A stretch of 64,000 nt of DNA, taken from assembly GCA_964397425.1 (NCBI GenBank), contig CAYNID010000002.1:217069-281068 (forward strand), given 5' to 3'. Made by a program: the position numbers and the translations under genes. Every line of letters starts with the position of its first letter. The first letter of the stretch is position 1. Shown here one piece after another: positions 34,493-43,189 of the stretch. Source of the DNA: Hallerella sp964397425. Lineage in GTDB: Bacteria > Fibrobacterota > Fibrobacteria > Fibrobacterales > Fibrobacteraceae. The notes beneath the pieces were generated by a model. It was not told where the DNA came from. It made no database searches and saw only the letters and a list, made by a program, of their open reading frames with translations.

Positions 34493-34632
34493 AAACCGTG
34501 CGAACATCAACACCGCAACAGAAAAGGCTTTCGTGTGAACCCCATCAAAAAAGTTCTCGCGTCACAGCTCAACTCCTCATTTCTAACTCCACATTTCACA
34601 TTTCTAATTCCTAACTTCTAATTTCTAATTAC
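34493..34632 (+). repeat. Dispersed intergenic repeat, copy C
   Basis: AAACCGTGCGAACATCAACA, then CCGCAACAGAAAAGGCTTTC, then GTGTGAACCCC, then a heptamer tail (aactcctc, atttcta, actccac, atttcac, atttcta and similar). It matches copies D and E throughout. It fills most of the 444-base gap between the metalloprotease chimera and the next lipoprotein; nothing else is seen there but the terminator. Confidence 0.8.
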
Positions 34633-34647
34633 AATAGTTTGTACACA

Positions 34648-34675
34648 GAAAAATCCCGCCTCAGAGACGGGATTT
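34648..34675 (-). terminator. Terminator of the 34717-36840 lipoprotein gene
   Basis: AAATCCCG / CGGGATTT stem, loop of 9 bases; on the minus strand the stem runs into T5. Confidence 0.75.
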
Positions 34676-34716
34676 GCTGTTTTTGACAGAACTGAAAGCG
34701 TTACGCTTCCGGCTCG

Positions 34717-36840
34717 TCAAGGCGCTTTTTTCAACCAATCCAACGAAAGGTATTGGGCTTCGCAAGTCGCCAAGTCGGTAATGGCCGGATAATAAATTTC
34801 AGAAGAGCCTAGGATGGCGTTCTTGTAATCCGGGCATCCGCATTGATAGTTATCAGTACCATTTGAAAGTTCGGAACCGATATTGCTTGCGGAGCACACT
34901 TTTCCGATGACCTTTTCGTTTTCCGTCGCCAAACGCCAGCTCACGTTGATGGAATCCGTGCAGACGTAATCGTTCTTTTCGACGGTGGTGAATGAAGACA
35001 TTTCATTGATGCCGCAAGTCTTATCTTTCGTTTTCCAATCCGCTTCGGTTGCTGCATTCCAGGCATATCCGATTTTATACGGATCGGTGCAACGGTAATA
35101 CTTCGAACCGTCCTTGACAACTTCGTTTGCATTGTATTGTGTACAAGTTGCATCCAGCGAAATTTCCAGCTCGGTGGCTTCGCGCCATTTGTCCAGTTTT
35201 TCTTCGTTGTCTTTGGCCTTTGCGGAGCAAACGTAAACGGTTTCGCCCACCTTGAGCAATTTTGAAGGGTTGCAGTCTTTGCCGTTCGTATTGTATTCCG
35301 CTTTGGTGATGTTTTTCCAGTTCCAGACTTCTGCTGTTTCCGCGCAACGCCAATAAGTGGTCGTTTCGTCAACGGTGGCCTTTTCGACTGTACCCGAGAG
35401 GGATTCTTCGCACAGGTAGCCGATTTCAAACGTGTATTTGTCGATGCTTGTCCATTGACGGCGCATGCAGGCGTAATAATTGGTCTTTTCGTCTTCGTCT
35501 TTGGTCTTCAGGAATTTTCCTTTTGTTCCTTCTTCGTCGTCGGTGCAAGATTCCCCGATGACGAGAACGATGGAATCGGCTTCGACCCAACGCGTGGGCG
35601 TTCCCACACCGGTTCCCGTCGAATCGTAAGCGTATGTGATGGAATCGCGGACGTTGCCTTCTTTCAGTTCGCCATCGCGGGAGTCTCCCAAGTTCACCGT
35701 GTCCCGTTCAAAGTCGCTGGCCGTGCGCCAAACATTGCTTTCACAGGTGAAGTAAGCGCTTGCGCTGTCGCTGTTTTCGTTCCGGTTTTGCAAAACGACG
35801 TGTTGCCTTGCCGCCCCGCAATCACCAAGTCCATAGGCGAAATTCCAGAACTTCGTCAGGTAAGATTCGAAGTCCGGCACGTTTCCAACGCCGAAAGATT
35901 CCAAATGCTTGCGGTAATCGGAGCTGCGCAAATTCACGTTTTCCGATTCTTCATCACGGAATTTGAGCGTTTCCAATTTGTAGGCAAAATCGCCAAAAAG
36001 GGTCATCGCTTCGGAATCGTCCCAAACGCCATTTTCGGCAATTGATTTGCCGAACGCTTCGAGGGCATCGGCGAAAGAACGTTCGTCTTCTGTGTTGCGG
36101 AGAAGGATGGACAGGGCGAGAATCGCCGCATCGGCATCTTCAACGGTTCCACCGAATCCCAAAGCCGTGAAAATTTCCTTTTCGGCTTGAATTCTCGCCG
36201 CTTCCACGGAATATCCCTTGGAAACCAGTTTTTGAATGCGGGCGAATTCAATGTGGGTGAGCACGTTGACGACGATGGAATCCGCGTCTTTCAAATTGAC
36301 CAAAGCGCGTAACGTCAAGCTGTCTTCCGAAATGTTTCCCGTCTTCATGTCGTAATAAAGTCCGGTCACTTCGATGAGCGCGTAGTTGTTGTTCAGGCTC
36401 ACGTTCGAAATCACGAAGTCGCCTTTTGACGAAGAAATTTCATCCGTGAAAGAGACGCCCGTCGCCAGGAGTTCTTTTTTCTTCGCATCGAGCTTCAGTT
36501 CTTTCAAAAGAACCGGGGAGCCGAATTCAAACGCGCCGCCCGGCGCTGCTTTTCCGGTCACGGTCGCACTGTCGATGACGTAATCCGAAGAGCCCGTGTT
36601 GTTTTCGACGGGGAGCGAGTCCGAAAGGGTCCAGCCGTCTTTGGTGCAGAGGTAATAGGCGTCGTCGTCTTCAACGTAAAGCTTTGTCCCCAGATAATTT
36701 GCGCCGGATACGTCCGCTTCGGTGGAGCAGCGGGGCAAATCTTCGAACCGGAGAACTTCCGACTTTCCTTCGTCCGTGTCGGTGACGCTGCAGGCGGCCA
36801 AAAGGGCTGCCGAAAAACCAAATAACAGTTTCTTTTTCAT
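34717..36840 (-). CDS. Cysteine-module surface lipoprotein (paralogue A)
   Basis: 707 aa, lipobox LAAC (about residues 14-17). N-terminal: a cysteine-containing module with LPRCSTE and YYLCTKDGWTLSD, then a carboxypeptidase-regulatory-like beta domain (ATVTGKAAPGGAFEFGSPVL), then a helical region (about 180-330) with VVNVLTHIEFARIQKLVSKG. The C-terminal half (from about 345) is a string of about eight short modules with the rule YxC-x5-W-x8-12-G-x2-C, e.g. YWRCAETAEVWNWKNITKAE and YVCTDSINVSWRLATENE. Same architecture as the split gene at 38304-41855, but it has no FISUMP end. Function unknown; a cell-surface adhesion or glycan role is plausible. A GGGAGAAA site precedes the ATG. Confidence 0.72.
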   Translation of the reverse strand: MKKKLLFGFSAALLAACSVTDTDEGKSEVLRFEDLPRCSTEADVSGANYLGTKLYVEDDDAYYLCTKDGWTLSDSLPVENNTGSSDYVIDSATVTGKAAPGGAFEFGSPVLLKELKLDAKKKELLATGVSFTDEISSSKGDFVISNVSLNNNYALIEVTGLYYDMKTGNISEDSLTLRALVNLKDADSIVVNVLTHIEFARIQKLVSKGYSVEAARIQAEKEIFTALGFGGTVEDADAAILALSILLRNTEDERSFADALEAFGKSIAENGVWDDSEAMTLFGDFAYKLETLKFRDEESENVNLRSSDYRKHLESFGVGNVPDFESYLTKFWNFAYGLGDCGAARQHVVLQNRNENSDSASAYFTCESNVWRTASDFERDTVNLGDSRDGELKEGNVRDSITYAYDSTGTGVGTPTRWVEADSIVLVIGESCTDDEEGTKGKFLKTKDEDEKTNYYACMRRQWTSIDKYTFEIGYLCEESLSGTVEKATVDETTTYWRCAETAEVWNWKNITKAEYNTNGKDCNPSKLLKVGETVYVCSAKAKDNEEKLDKWREATELEISLDATCTQYNANEVVKDGSKYYRCTDPYKIGYAWNAATEADWKTKDKTCGINEMSSFTTVEKNDYVCTDSINVSWRLATENEKVIGKVCSASNIGSELSNGTDNYQCGCPDYKNAILGSSEIYYPAITDLATCEAQYLSLDWLKKAP

Positions 36841-36857
36841 TTTCAGTTTCTCCCGAA

Positions 36858-37010
36858 TTATTCCGCCGAGGGGTTGGTTTGTTCGACATCGACCGGAACA
36901 GAAATAATGCCTTCTCCGGAATTGAGCGGATTTCCAGAACCGCTGTCGCTAGAACATGCCATCAAAAGGAGCGTTGAAATGGCGAAAAGGATCAGAGTCA
37001 TTTTTTTCAT
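36858..37010 (-). CDS. Tiny lipoprotein (50 aa)
   Basis: MKKMTLILFAISTLLLMACS is a complete lipoprotein signal with lipobox LMAC; only about 31 residues remain after the Cys (SGSGNPLNSGEGIISVPVDV and a short end). GGAG lies 6 nt upstream of the ATG. It sits 17 bp before the large lipoprotein gene and 12 bp after the barrel gene, so all three are probably one transcript. Too short for most gene callers. It could be a barrel-associated accessory lipoprotein; no family recognised. Confidence 0.65.
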   Translation of the reverse strand: MKKMTLILFAISTLLLMACSSDSGSGNPLNSGEGIISVPVDVEQTNPSAE

Positions 37011-37022
37011 GTTGCACTCCGG

Positions 37023-38261
37023 TTAGAAATAGAGGAACGCGCCGAAAGAAACAAAGGTCCCTTCGCCGTTGAAAATGGATTTTGTGTCGGTGAAGAAAGA
37101 ATCGCCAAAGGCGAATTCGGCGGCAAAGAAGTCCTTGAGCTGGTAACGGAATCCCATTGTCGCGTTGACCTTGTTCATCTTGCTTTGGATGACGCTGTAA
37201 TCTTCGCCGTTTTCATCTGTGCCACTTCCAAAGCCGAAAGCGAGCCAATCGTAAGAAGCTTCGCCGAAAATCAGAATGTCGTCGCGCAAAAAGACTTCGC
37301 CCAAAATGTTCGGCGAAAGGGAAAGTCCGTATTCGGAGAGTGAGGCGTTCACCTCGGTTTCACCGTCGACGTTGTCTGCGTATTCATCGAAAAGGACGAT
37401 GGGAACGGAGCTGTTGAGCCCGACAAAGACCCGGGCGTGTTTATTTTCGAGCCCCAGGGCGCCGATGTTGAATGCCGGCGTGATCTGCACGTAGGAATCG
37501 CCGTTTTCGTCAAAGCTTTCGCCGGCGGATTCCGTGTTGTTTTCGTGGCGCAAGAATCCAAGGGAGAATGTCCACGAAACTTTGCCCGCGCTAGGTGAAT
37601 TGGTGATGCCCACGTTCACGTTCAGGTCGCGGAAATTTTCCGTGGAAGATTTTCCGTATTCCGGATCGATGCCGGTTTCTTCCGCGTATGTGTTCCAGTC
37701 CACCTTTGCCGAAACGGCGTATTTGCCGAGGACTTTGGAAATGGCAAGCCCCAAATCGTCGCCGGCTTCGGTTTTGTGCTGTTCGCCGTCGTCGTTTGAC
37801 GCATGGAATTGCCCGAGAGCGGCGTGCAACGCGATACCGAAACCGTTTGTCGCATAGCCGAGAGTCATGCGGCCCAAATCCCCGGAAATGTCGAGTGCGG
37901 CAAAGAGGGAACCGAGCGAAATGACGCCGCGTTCCCCGGCGGGTTCAATATAAAGGAATTTTTTTCCGTAATACTGGTCCGGACGGAGACCGTCGACGTT
38001 TGCCGCGGCGGCTTCGTTCAAAACGGTGTTGTAAGCGGAACCGTGGAGCACGTTGAAATTCGGGTGAGCGGGGGAGTTGCCGCCTGCTGCCTCCGGGATG
38101 TTTTTGTTCGCGTCCGCGGCGGCATTCGCTTGGGACACTGGCTTTTCGACTGCCGTTTTTGCGGCCTTTGCCGGTTCCGCGTTGGCTGTCGGTGCGGCAT
38201 TATCGGCGAATGCAGCACCCAAGCCCAGAGCCCAGAATCCGAACAATGTTCTTAACTTCAT
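37023..38261 (-). CDS. Outer-membrane beta-barrel protein with Ala-rich N-terminal linker
   Basis: 412 aa. Signal peptide (MKLRTLFGFWALGLGAAFA), then an Ala/Lys/Pro-rich linker (about 20-65), then a region with GSAYNTVLNEAAAANVDGLR and about 14 amphipathic strands (KVSWTFSLGFLRHENN, NKVNATMGFRYQLKDFFAAE) ending in FVSFGAFLYF, the C-terminal Phe of BAM-assembled barrels. The Ala-rich linker could be periplasmic. It heads a likely operon with the tiny lipoprotein and the cysteine-module lipoprotein (paralogue A); a barrel with partner lipoproteins is typical for surface display or transport. Family not recognised. Confidence 0.75.
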   Translation of the reverse strand: MKLRTLFGFWALGLGAAFADNAAPTANAEPAKAAKTAVEKPVSQANAAADANKNIPEAAGGNSPAHPNFNVLHGSAYNTVLNEAAAANVDGLRPDQYYGKKFLYIEPAGERGVISLGSLFAALDISGDLGRMTLGYATNGFGIALHAALGQFHASNDDGEQHKTEAGDDLGLAISKVLGKYAVSAKVDWNTYAEETGIDPEYGKSSTENFRDLNVNVGITNSPSAGKVSWTFSLGFLRHENNTESAGESFDENGDSYVQITPAFNIGALGLENKHARVFVGLNSSVPIVLFDEYADNVDGETEVNASLSEYGLSLSPNILGEVFLRDDILIFGEASYDWLAFGFGSGTDENGEDYSVIQSKMNKVNATMGFRYQLKDFFAAEFAFGDSFFTDTKSIFNGEGTFVSFGAFLYF

Positions 38262-38303
38262 GAATGATCCTTTGATTTCAGGGTGATTGATAAAATTTTG
38301 AGG

Positions 38304-40832
38304 TTAGATGTAACAACGAAGAGCTCGGTAACGTACGTCTTTTTCGTACTTGCCTTTTGAATCCACTTCTGATTCTTTGAATATCCAAGATGAGTTGTTA
38401 ATTTCTAGCAAATTTATTAGATCATCGTCTTTATTATGGGGACGCAGCCAAAATGACGCCTGTTCTCCTTTTTTGAAACAAGACCACTTCTTGGGATCTC
38501 CCGAATCTGTCCAGGATTCGATTTTACAATATCCTGTTAAGGGTATTGGAACGCGTTTATCTGACTTCTGCAGTTCTTCAATTTGGTCGTCAATTGGTAT
38601 GCTCCAGCCACTAGGACAGTAGTGTGAAGAATTGTCAGTAACAGATTTTGGATAAAGACCGCCGTATTTGACGCAATTGGAATCCTGGTCGTTGTAACAT
38701 TTGGGGGCGTCGTATGAGACATTCCTGTCCATCCACATATTTTCACCTACTAAAATTCCTTTGAACGAGTTACCATTTTCTTCGGTAAAGACATCGCCTG
38801 TTGCGAAGCGAATCCATCCTTCGGGGAGTCCTGTGTCATTTCTGCAGAGATACATTGTATCGCTGTTGATGATGATCTTTTCTTTATAATAGCCAGAGCC
38901 TGTACAGACTTTTCCTAATTGTTTTTCAAGAGTGGTTGCCCGTCGCCAACCCGATTCGGTACAGACATAACCGTGAGACTGTAGAGAAAACCCGTTTTTT
39001 TGGAGGTTGTTTTTACCGCATAATTCGCCGGTCGCAGTTTCTGCTGTTGTCGCATTGCGCCAAGTGTAACGGTTTCCTTCAACAATACATACGTAACCGG
39101 CTACAACAGTATCTTTCCTTGTTCTTGAGCAAACCATTCCAGTCGCCAACTCAGCTTCAGAGGCTGTGCGCCAGCCGGCCTCGCCACAACTGTAATTATT
39201 GATAATGGACTCGTAAAGTATGTTTCTGCATACTTTACCGGTTGCTTTTTCTGCTGTTGTCGCAGTGCGCCAAGTGTAATCATTAAAATGAGCACATACA
39301 TAACCGGCTACAACAGTATCTTCAGTTGTTCTTGAGCAAACCATTCCTGTCGCCCGTTCTTCCGCTGAGGCGCTACGCCAATCGTTATTGTCATAGTAGT
39401 CACATACGTAGCCTGCATGATAGGTATCATTCAAATAGCTAGTGCATTCGCCCAAATCCAACTCTGCTTTTGTCAGTTTTTTCCAGCCATCGGCTGTGCA
39501 TTTGTATCCGTCGCTTTGTTTGCCGAGATTGCTTTCTGAACACACTTCTTGCTGTTCGTAATCGCCTTGAGAAATTTTTTCCCAATCCTTGTTTTTACAA
39601 ATCGCATAGAGCAAGGTATCGCCTTCGGAGTTCGTCAAAAGGTCATATCCAAAAGTTGCCAGTGTACCTGTTTTGATTATAGCATAAGTAAAAACGGTGG
39701 CGAATGACGAATCGGAATAATTGAAATGCAGCCCAATTTGTTCGTCGTATTCTGCGGAAACATAAGAGTTCATGATGTTTTCTGCGCAATTTGCTCCGTA
39801 AAGCCAACGGATTCCGGTCGAGGTTTCCCATTTGCCGTTGTGGCATTCGAAGAATTTGGCGTCTTTGGCGGGGAACACGTTCTGTTCAAAGTAATAAGCC
39901 TGTGACGGGTCTTCGAGGACTCCTTCGGTGTCGTCAAAGGAAACGGAGGCTCCGTACCAACGGACTTCATTTTCCAAGGTTTCTTGGCAAAGGGCTCCTA
40001 AATTGGCAGAAGTTTCGTCCGCTTCAATCCATTTTCTGCCGCTGCAGGCGACAAAATCGCCACTCGAAGATTCTTTGGCCAAACCTTCTTTCGCCTGTGT
40101 GCAAATGCCGAATTCCGCTTCGGATTCGGTCAGTTTCCGCCATGCCCAGGAATCTTCGGATTTGTCGCAGACGTAGCGTTCATAGGCTTTGGTTTCGTCC
40201 AATGTCCCTTCGATAGATTCTTCGCAAAGCCCCAGTTCGTAAGAGACGGCGTCAATTTTTTCCCAGGCGCCTTCGCGGCAAAGGTAATAGTCGTCTTCGA
40301 CTGTCGCCTTTTCTCCGGCATTTTCCGAAGAACATGTTTTCAGGGTGTAATCCACTTCGGTGATTTCTTCCCAGACAGAGTTGATGCAGCGATAAAATCC
40401 TTTTTTTGTCTTGGCGTATTCGCCGTAACGGTCGTGTGTGCAAATTTTCAATTCATAAGAGACGGAATCGATTTCTTTCCACTGCCTTGCAACGCAGGCA
40501 AAATATTCTCCGCCTTCGGACACGTATTCGCCTTCGCGGTCAAACGTACATTCCTTCAAGTTGTAAGCCGTTTCGGAGATTTCTTGCCAAACGCCCATCG
40601 CGCACGTGTAATATTCTTTGGCGGAATCCAATTTGGCGAAAGAGCCTTCCTTGCTGCCGGTACAAAGTCCCAGGGCGGCATCCAGAGCCGAGACGCGGTG
40701 CCAGCGCCAGCTTGTGCAGGCGAAACCGTCGTCATGGCTTGCGCTGTTTTTGTTCTTGTTCTTTTCAATGTGGGTTTCGAGGGAATCCGTACATTCCGGG
40801 AGGCCGAATTCAGAAGTCCAGAATGCGCGCAA
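38304..40832 (-). CDS. C-terminal part of a split cysteine-module/FISUMP lipoprotein (paralogue B)
   Basis: The frame is open from 40874, directly after an in-frame TAG (40875-40877); 40832 is only the first possible TTG start. Just after the stop it reads PVPDFESILRAFW, matching VPDFESYLTKFW of paralogue A, so it continues the upstream gene. It contains about 15 modules ending in patterns such as WRTATTAEKATGKVC, WKEIDSVSYELKIC and WEKIDAVSYELGLC. Two neighbouring module pairs repeat at the DNA level about 207-210 bp apart (39028-39350). The last 140 residues are a divergent FISUMP domain (GILVGENMWMDRNVS, HYCPSGWSIPIDDQIEEL, RYRALRCYI). No signal peptide of its own, so without readthrough it would not reach the surface. 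Confidence 0.7.
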   Translation of the reverse strand: MRAFWTSEFGLPECTDSLETHIEKNKNKNSASHDDGFACTSWRWHRVSALDAALGLCTGSKEGSFAKLDSAKEYYTCAMGVWQEISETAYNLKECTFDREGEYVSEGGEYFACVARQWKEIDSVSYELKICTHDRYGEYAKTKKGFYRCINSVWEEITEVDYTLKTCSSENAGEKATVEDDYYLCREGAWEKIDAVSYELGLCEESIEGTLDETKAYERYVCDKSEDSWAWRKLTESEAEFGICTQAKEGLAKESSSGDFVACSGRKWIEADETSANLGALCQETLENEVRWYGASVSFDDTEGVLEDPSQAYYFEQNVFPAKDAKFFECHNGKWETSTGIRWLYGANCAENIMNSYVSAEYDEQIGLHFNYSDSSFATVFTYAIIKTGTLATFGYDLLTNSEGDTLLYAICKNKDWEKISQGDYEQQEVCSESNLGKQSDGYKCTADGWKKLTKAELDLGECTSYLNDTYHAGYVCDYYDNNDWRSASAEERATGMVCSRTTEDTVVAGYVCAHFNDYTWRTATTAEKATGKVCRNILYESIINNYSCGEAGWRTASEAELATGMVCSRTRKDTVVAGYVCIVEGNRYTWRNATTAETATGELCGKNNLQKNGFSLQSHGYVCTESGWRRATTLEKQLGKVCTGSGYYKEKIIINSDTMYLCRNDTGLPEGWIRFATGDVFTEENGNSFKGILVGENMWMDRNVSYDAPKCYNDQDSNCVKYGGLYPKSVTDNSSHYCPSGWSIPIDDQIEELQKSDKRVPIPLTGYCKIESWTDSGDPKKWSCFKKGEQASFWLRPHNKDDDLINLLEINNSSWIFKESEVDSKGKYEKDVRYRALRCYI

Positions 40833-40874
40833 GATGCTTTCGAAGTCGGGAACGGGAGAGGCCTGCTTCCACGC

Positions 40875-41855
40875 CTAGACGTTTTTCCGGATGCTTGCAT
40901 AATTGTCCGCAGAATCCGCCGATGAAAGGTAATCCGCGATTGAAGTCCGAACGTTCGAATCGTTGAAAAGGCCGTCTTCGGCAAAGTCTTTGGAGACGTT
41001 GTTTATCCGCGATGAAATTTTCGCCGGATTCAAATCGGCGACCATCATGATGCCCGCCGCATACAGGGAGGCTCCCACGTAGCCCGTGTCTTGCAGGGAC
41101 GTGGCTGTTGCCACGAGGCTGCTTTCTGCAGAAACGCTGTCCGGATAGCCGCGCCCAAATGCGGCGAGCAGTTCTTTTGTCGCGCGGCGTTTGGCTGCGG
41201 GAACGTTGTATTTTTCGCCAGTCACGAGATTGACGACGCGCGCGTATTCCAGTTGGGAAAATATGTTCACGTTGACTTTGGCGTTCCCCGCAGCGGAGGT
41301 GTCCGTCAAGTCGGCCAAGGCGGACAGCTTGGTTTTTGAACCGGTCGTTTTTTTGCCGCTGACTCCGTTAAAGAAAAATCCGTTCGCCGTCACCAGGGCG
41401 TATTGATTTTGAAGGGTCACGCCGGAAACGCTGTAAGCGCCGCTGTCGCCCGAAACTTTGCCGGAGAACTTTTCCTTTGTCGATTCGAGCAAGCTGTCGA
41501 CTCCGGTGATTGTCACCGTGGAACCGTCGACAAACGGACCTTTTTGCGCAAACCCCAAAACGGTCGCCGAATCAACGGGAACCGTTTCGACTTTGGTCGT
41601 GTCTTCTGAACTTGCGGAGGAACCTTCTCCGTCATCGGCGATAATCCAGCCGTCTTCCGTACAGGTGTAACGGACGCTTTCGCTTTCGACGTAAACGGTG
41701 TCGCCGCGGCGTGATTTTCCGCAATGGGGCAAGTCATCAAAAGTCGCGTAAACTTCTTCACCGCTTGATTTGGAACTGCTGTCGTCGCTGCAGGCAAAAA
41801 ATGATGTGGAGAAACCTGTCAGTAACAGAAGTGCATGGAAAAGGCGTTTCTTCAT
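40875..41855 (-). CDS. N-terminal part of a split cysteine-module/FISUMP lipoprotein (paralogue B)
   Basis: About 326 aa from ATG 41855 (GGAAG site 5 nt upstream). Lipoprotein signal with lipobox FFAC, a cysteine module (LPHCGKSRRGDTVYVESESV, YTCTEDGWIIADD), a beta domain (ATVLGFAQKGPFVDGSTVTI, GDSGAYSVSGVTLQNQYALV), and a helical region (VNIFSQLEYARVVNLVTGEK). The order parallels paralogue A. It ends at TAG in SIRKNV, where paralogue A simply continues. Either the gene is recently inactivated, or the amber codon is read through or programmed. Read through, the product would be about 1,180 aa. Confidence 0.72.
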   Translation of the reverse strand: MKKRLFHALLLLTGFSTSFFACSDDSSSKSSGEEVYATFDDLPHCGKSRRGDTVYVESESVRYTCTEDGWIIADDGEGSSASSEDTTKVETVPVDSATVLGFAQKGPFVDGSTVTITGVDSLLESTKEKFSGKVSGDSGAYSVSGVTLQNQYALVTANGFFFNGVSGKKTTGSKTKLSALADLTDTSAAGNAKVNVNIFSQLEYARVVNLVTGEKYNVPAAKRRATKELLAAFGRGYPDSVSAESSLVATATSLQDTGYVGASLYAAGIMMVADLNPAKISSRINNVSKDFAEDGLFNDSNVRTSIADYLSSADSADNYASIRKNV

Positions 41856-42224
41856 AGGAACTTCCTTGTTGATGACTAACGGCTGTTTTACCAAATACAA
41901 ACAAATTCAAGACGCATTTGTGACAAAATGGCGAGAAAAGGAATGTTTTTCCTTTGGTAATTTTCAAAAAAGCGGTTTGAAATTAAATCGTTTTGTTCTG
42001 TAATGTGATAAAATTTGTGATATTTGCTTTCTGAATGCGTGTTGAAATTTTTGGCGCGAAGTGTATAAAATCGTGATTTTGTATTTGAAAATAACTTCTT
42101 TATTTCGCGAAGCTGTTTTGAACGGTGGTCTCGTACGGCGATTTCCGGCTATTCATTCCCATGTCAAGCTCCAATTCCGCGTTGACGCTTTCCATTTCAC
42201 AAAAACAGTTCACGTTAGTCTTCC
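41856..42224. other. AT-rich intergenic stretch upstream of the split lipoprotein
   Basis: About 370 AT-rich bases between the split gene start and repeat copy D. It should carry the promoter of the lipoprotein gene. Short open frames here have no domain or signal features. Confidence 0.4.
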
Positions 42225-42334
42225 AAACCGTGCGAAATTCAATTCACCGCAGAAAAGGCTTTCGTGTGAAATCCCACAAAAAAAATTCCCGTCCACAGCC
42301 CAATTTCTCATTTCTAATTTCTCATTCCTAATTA
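42225..42334 (+). repeat. Dispersed intergenic repeat, copy D
   Basis: AAACCGTGCGAAATTCAATT, then CACCGCAGAAAAGGCTTTCG, a poly-A run, then CCCGTCCACAGCCCAATTTC and heptamer units (tcattt/ctaattt/ctcatt). Closest to copies C and E. It ends at the stop of the PHP gene. Confidence 0.8.
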
Positions 42335-43189
42335 AAAAGATTCCGCCCGGAGTTTCTCGCGGCGTTCGCGGAGTTCTTCTACGACAGAGTAGGGCATCCG
42401 CATGCAGTTGGGATGGTGCGGGCTGCTTTCCGAATGAAAATCGGAGCCGCCCGTTCCGACGAGACCGTAACGTTCCGCAATTTCGCGATAACGCCTGCCC
42501 ACGGTGCCTTTTTGCGCCGGAGAATAAATTTCAATGCCCTGAAGCCCCGCTTCGACAAGGTCGGGAATCAAGGAATCAATGTTGGATTTGTAAGGATGGG
42601 CGAGGACTGCGATGCCGCCCGCATTTTCAATCAGCCGGATCGTTTGTTGCGGATTCAGTCCGCGTTTTTCGACAAAAGCCGGGGCGCCGTCGCCGAGATA
42701 CCGGTTGAACGCTTCGCCAAAATTGGAAACGTATTCTTCGTCGACAAGCGCCATGGCGATGTGGGGGCGTCCCACGACTTTCCCTTTGCAGTAACCCATC
42801 ACTTTTTCAAAACTGACGTTCACCCCCAGCAGGGAAAGTTTCTTCAATATGGCCTTTGCGCGGGAAATCCTCTGTTTTGCGCTTTCGGAAAGTTCCATGT
42901 TGATGGCCAGATTCGTCGGGTCGCAAAAATAGCCGAGGATGTGCACGTCGCGGCCTTGCCAGACGGCGGAAATTTCAATGCCCGGGATAATTTCGATGCC
43001 GAGATTGTCTGCGTGCGGTTTGGTGGCGGCGTAAGAAGCAAGCGTGTCGTGGTCGGTCACGGAAATGCAGCGGAGTCCGCGCCGCTTGGCGAGTTTCACC
43101 ACATCGAGCGGGGAAAGCGCTCCATCCGAAAGGTTCGTGTGCAAATGGAGGTCGGCGAATTCCGGTCTGTGTTTGGAAGACTCCGTCAT
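42332..43189 (-). CDS. PHP-domain phosphoesterase
   Basis: 285 aa, polymerase-and-histidinol-phosphatase fold. Metal-binding motifs: FADLHLHTNLSDG (HxH), SVTDHDTLASY, GIEISAVW, HILGYFCD, GIAVLAHPYKS, and the final GTGGSDFHSES. This set matches the single-domain PHP family that includes 5'-3' exonuclease/nucleoside-3',5'-bisphosphate phosphatase (RNase AM, YciV-type). Likely role: removal of 3'(2'),5'-bisphosphates or short RNA degradation. It overlaps the upstream gene by 4 nt (ATGA), so they are coupled. No terminator seen. Confidence 0.88.
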   Translation of the reverse strand: MTESSKHRPEFADLHLHTNLSDGALSPLDVVKLAKRRGLRCISVTDHDTLASYAATKPHADNLGIEIIPGIEISAVWQGRDVHILGYFCDPTNLAINMELSESAKQRISRAKAILKKLSLLGVNVSFEKVMGYCKGKVVGRPHIAMALVDEEYVSNFGEAFNRYLGDGAPAFVEKRGLNPQQTIRLIENAGGIAVLAHPYKSNIDSLIPDLVEAGLQGIEIYSPAQKGTVGRRYREIAERYGLVGTGGSDFHSESSPHHPNCMRMPYSVVEELRERREKLRAESF

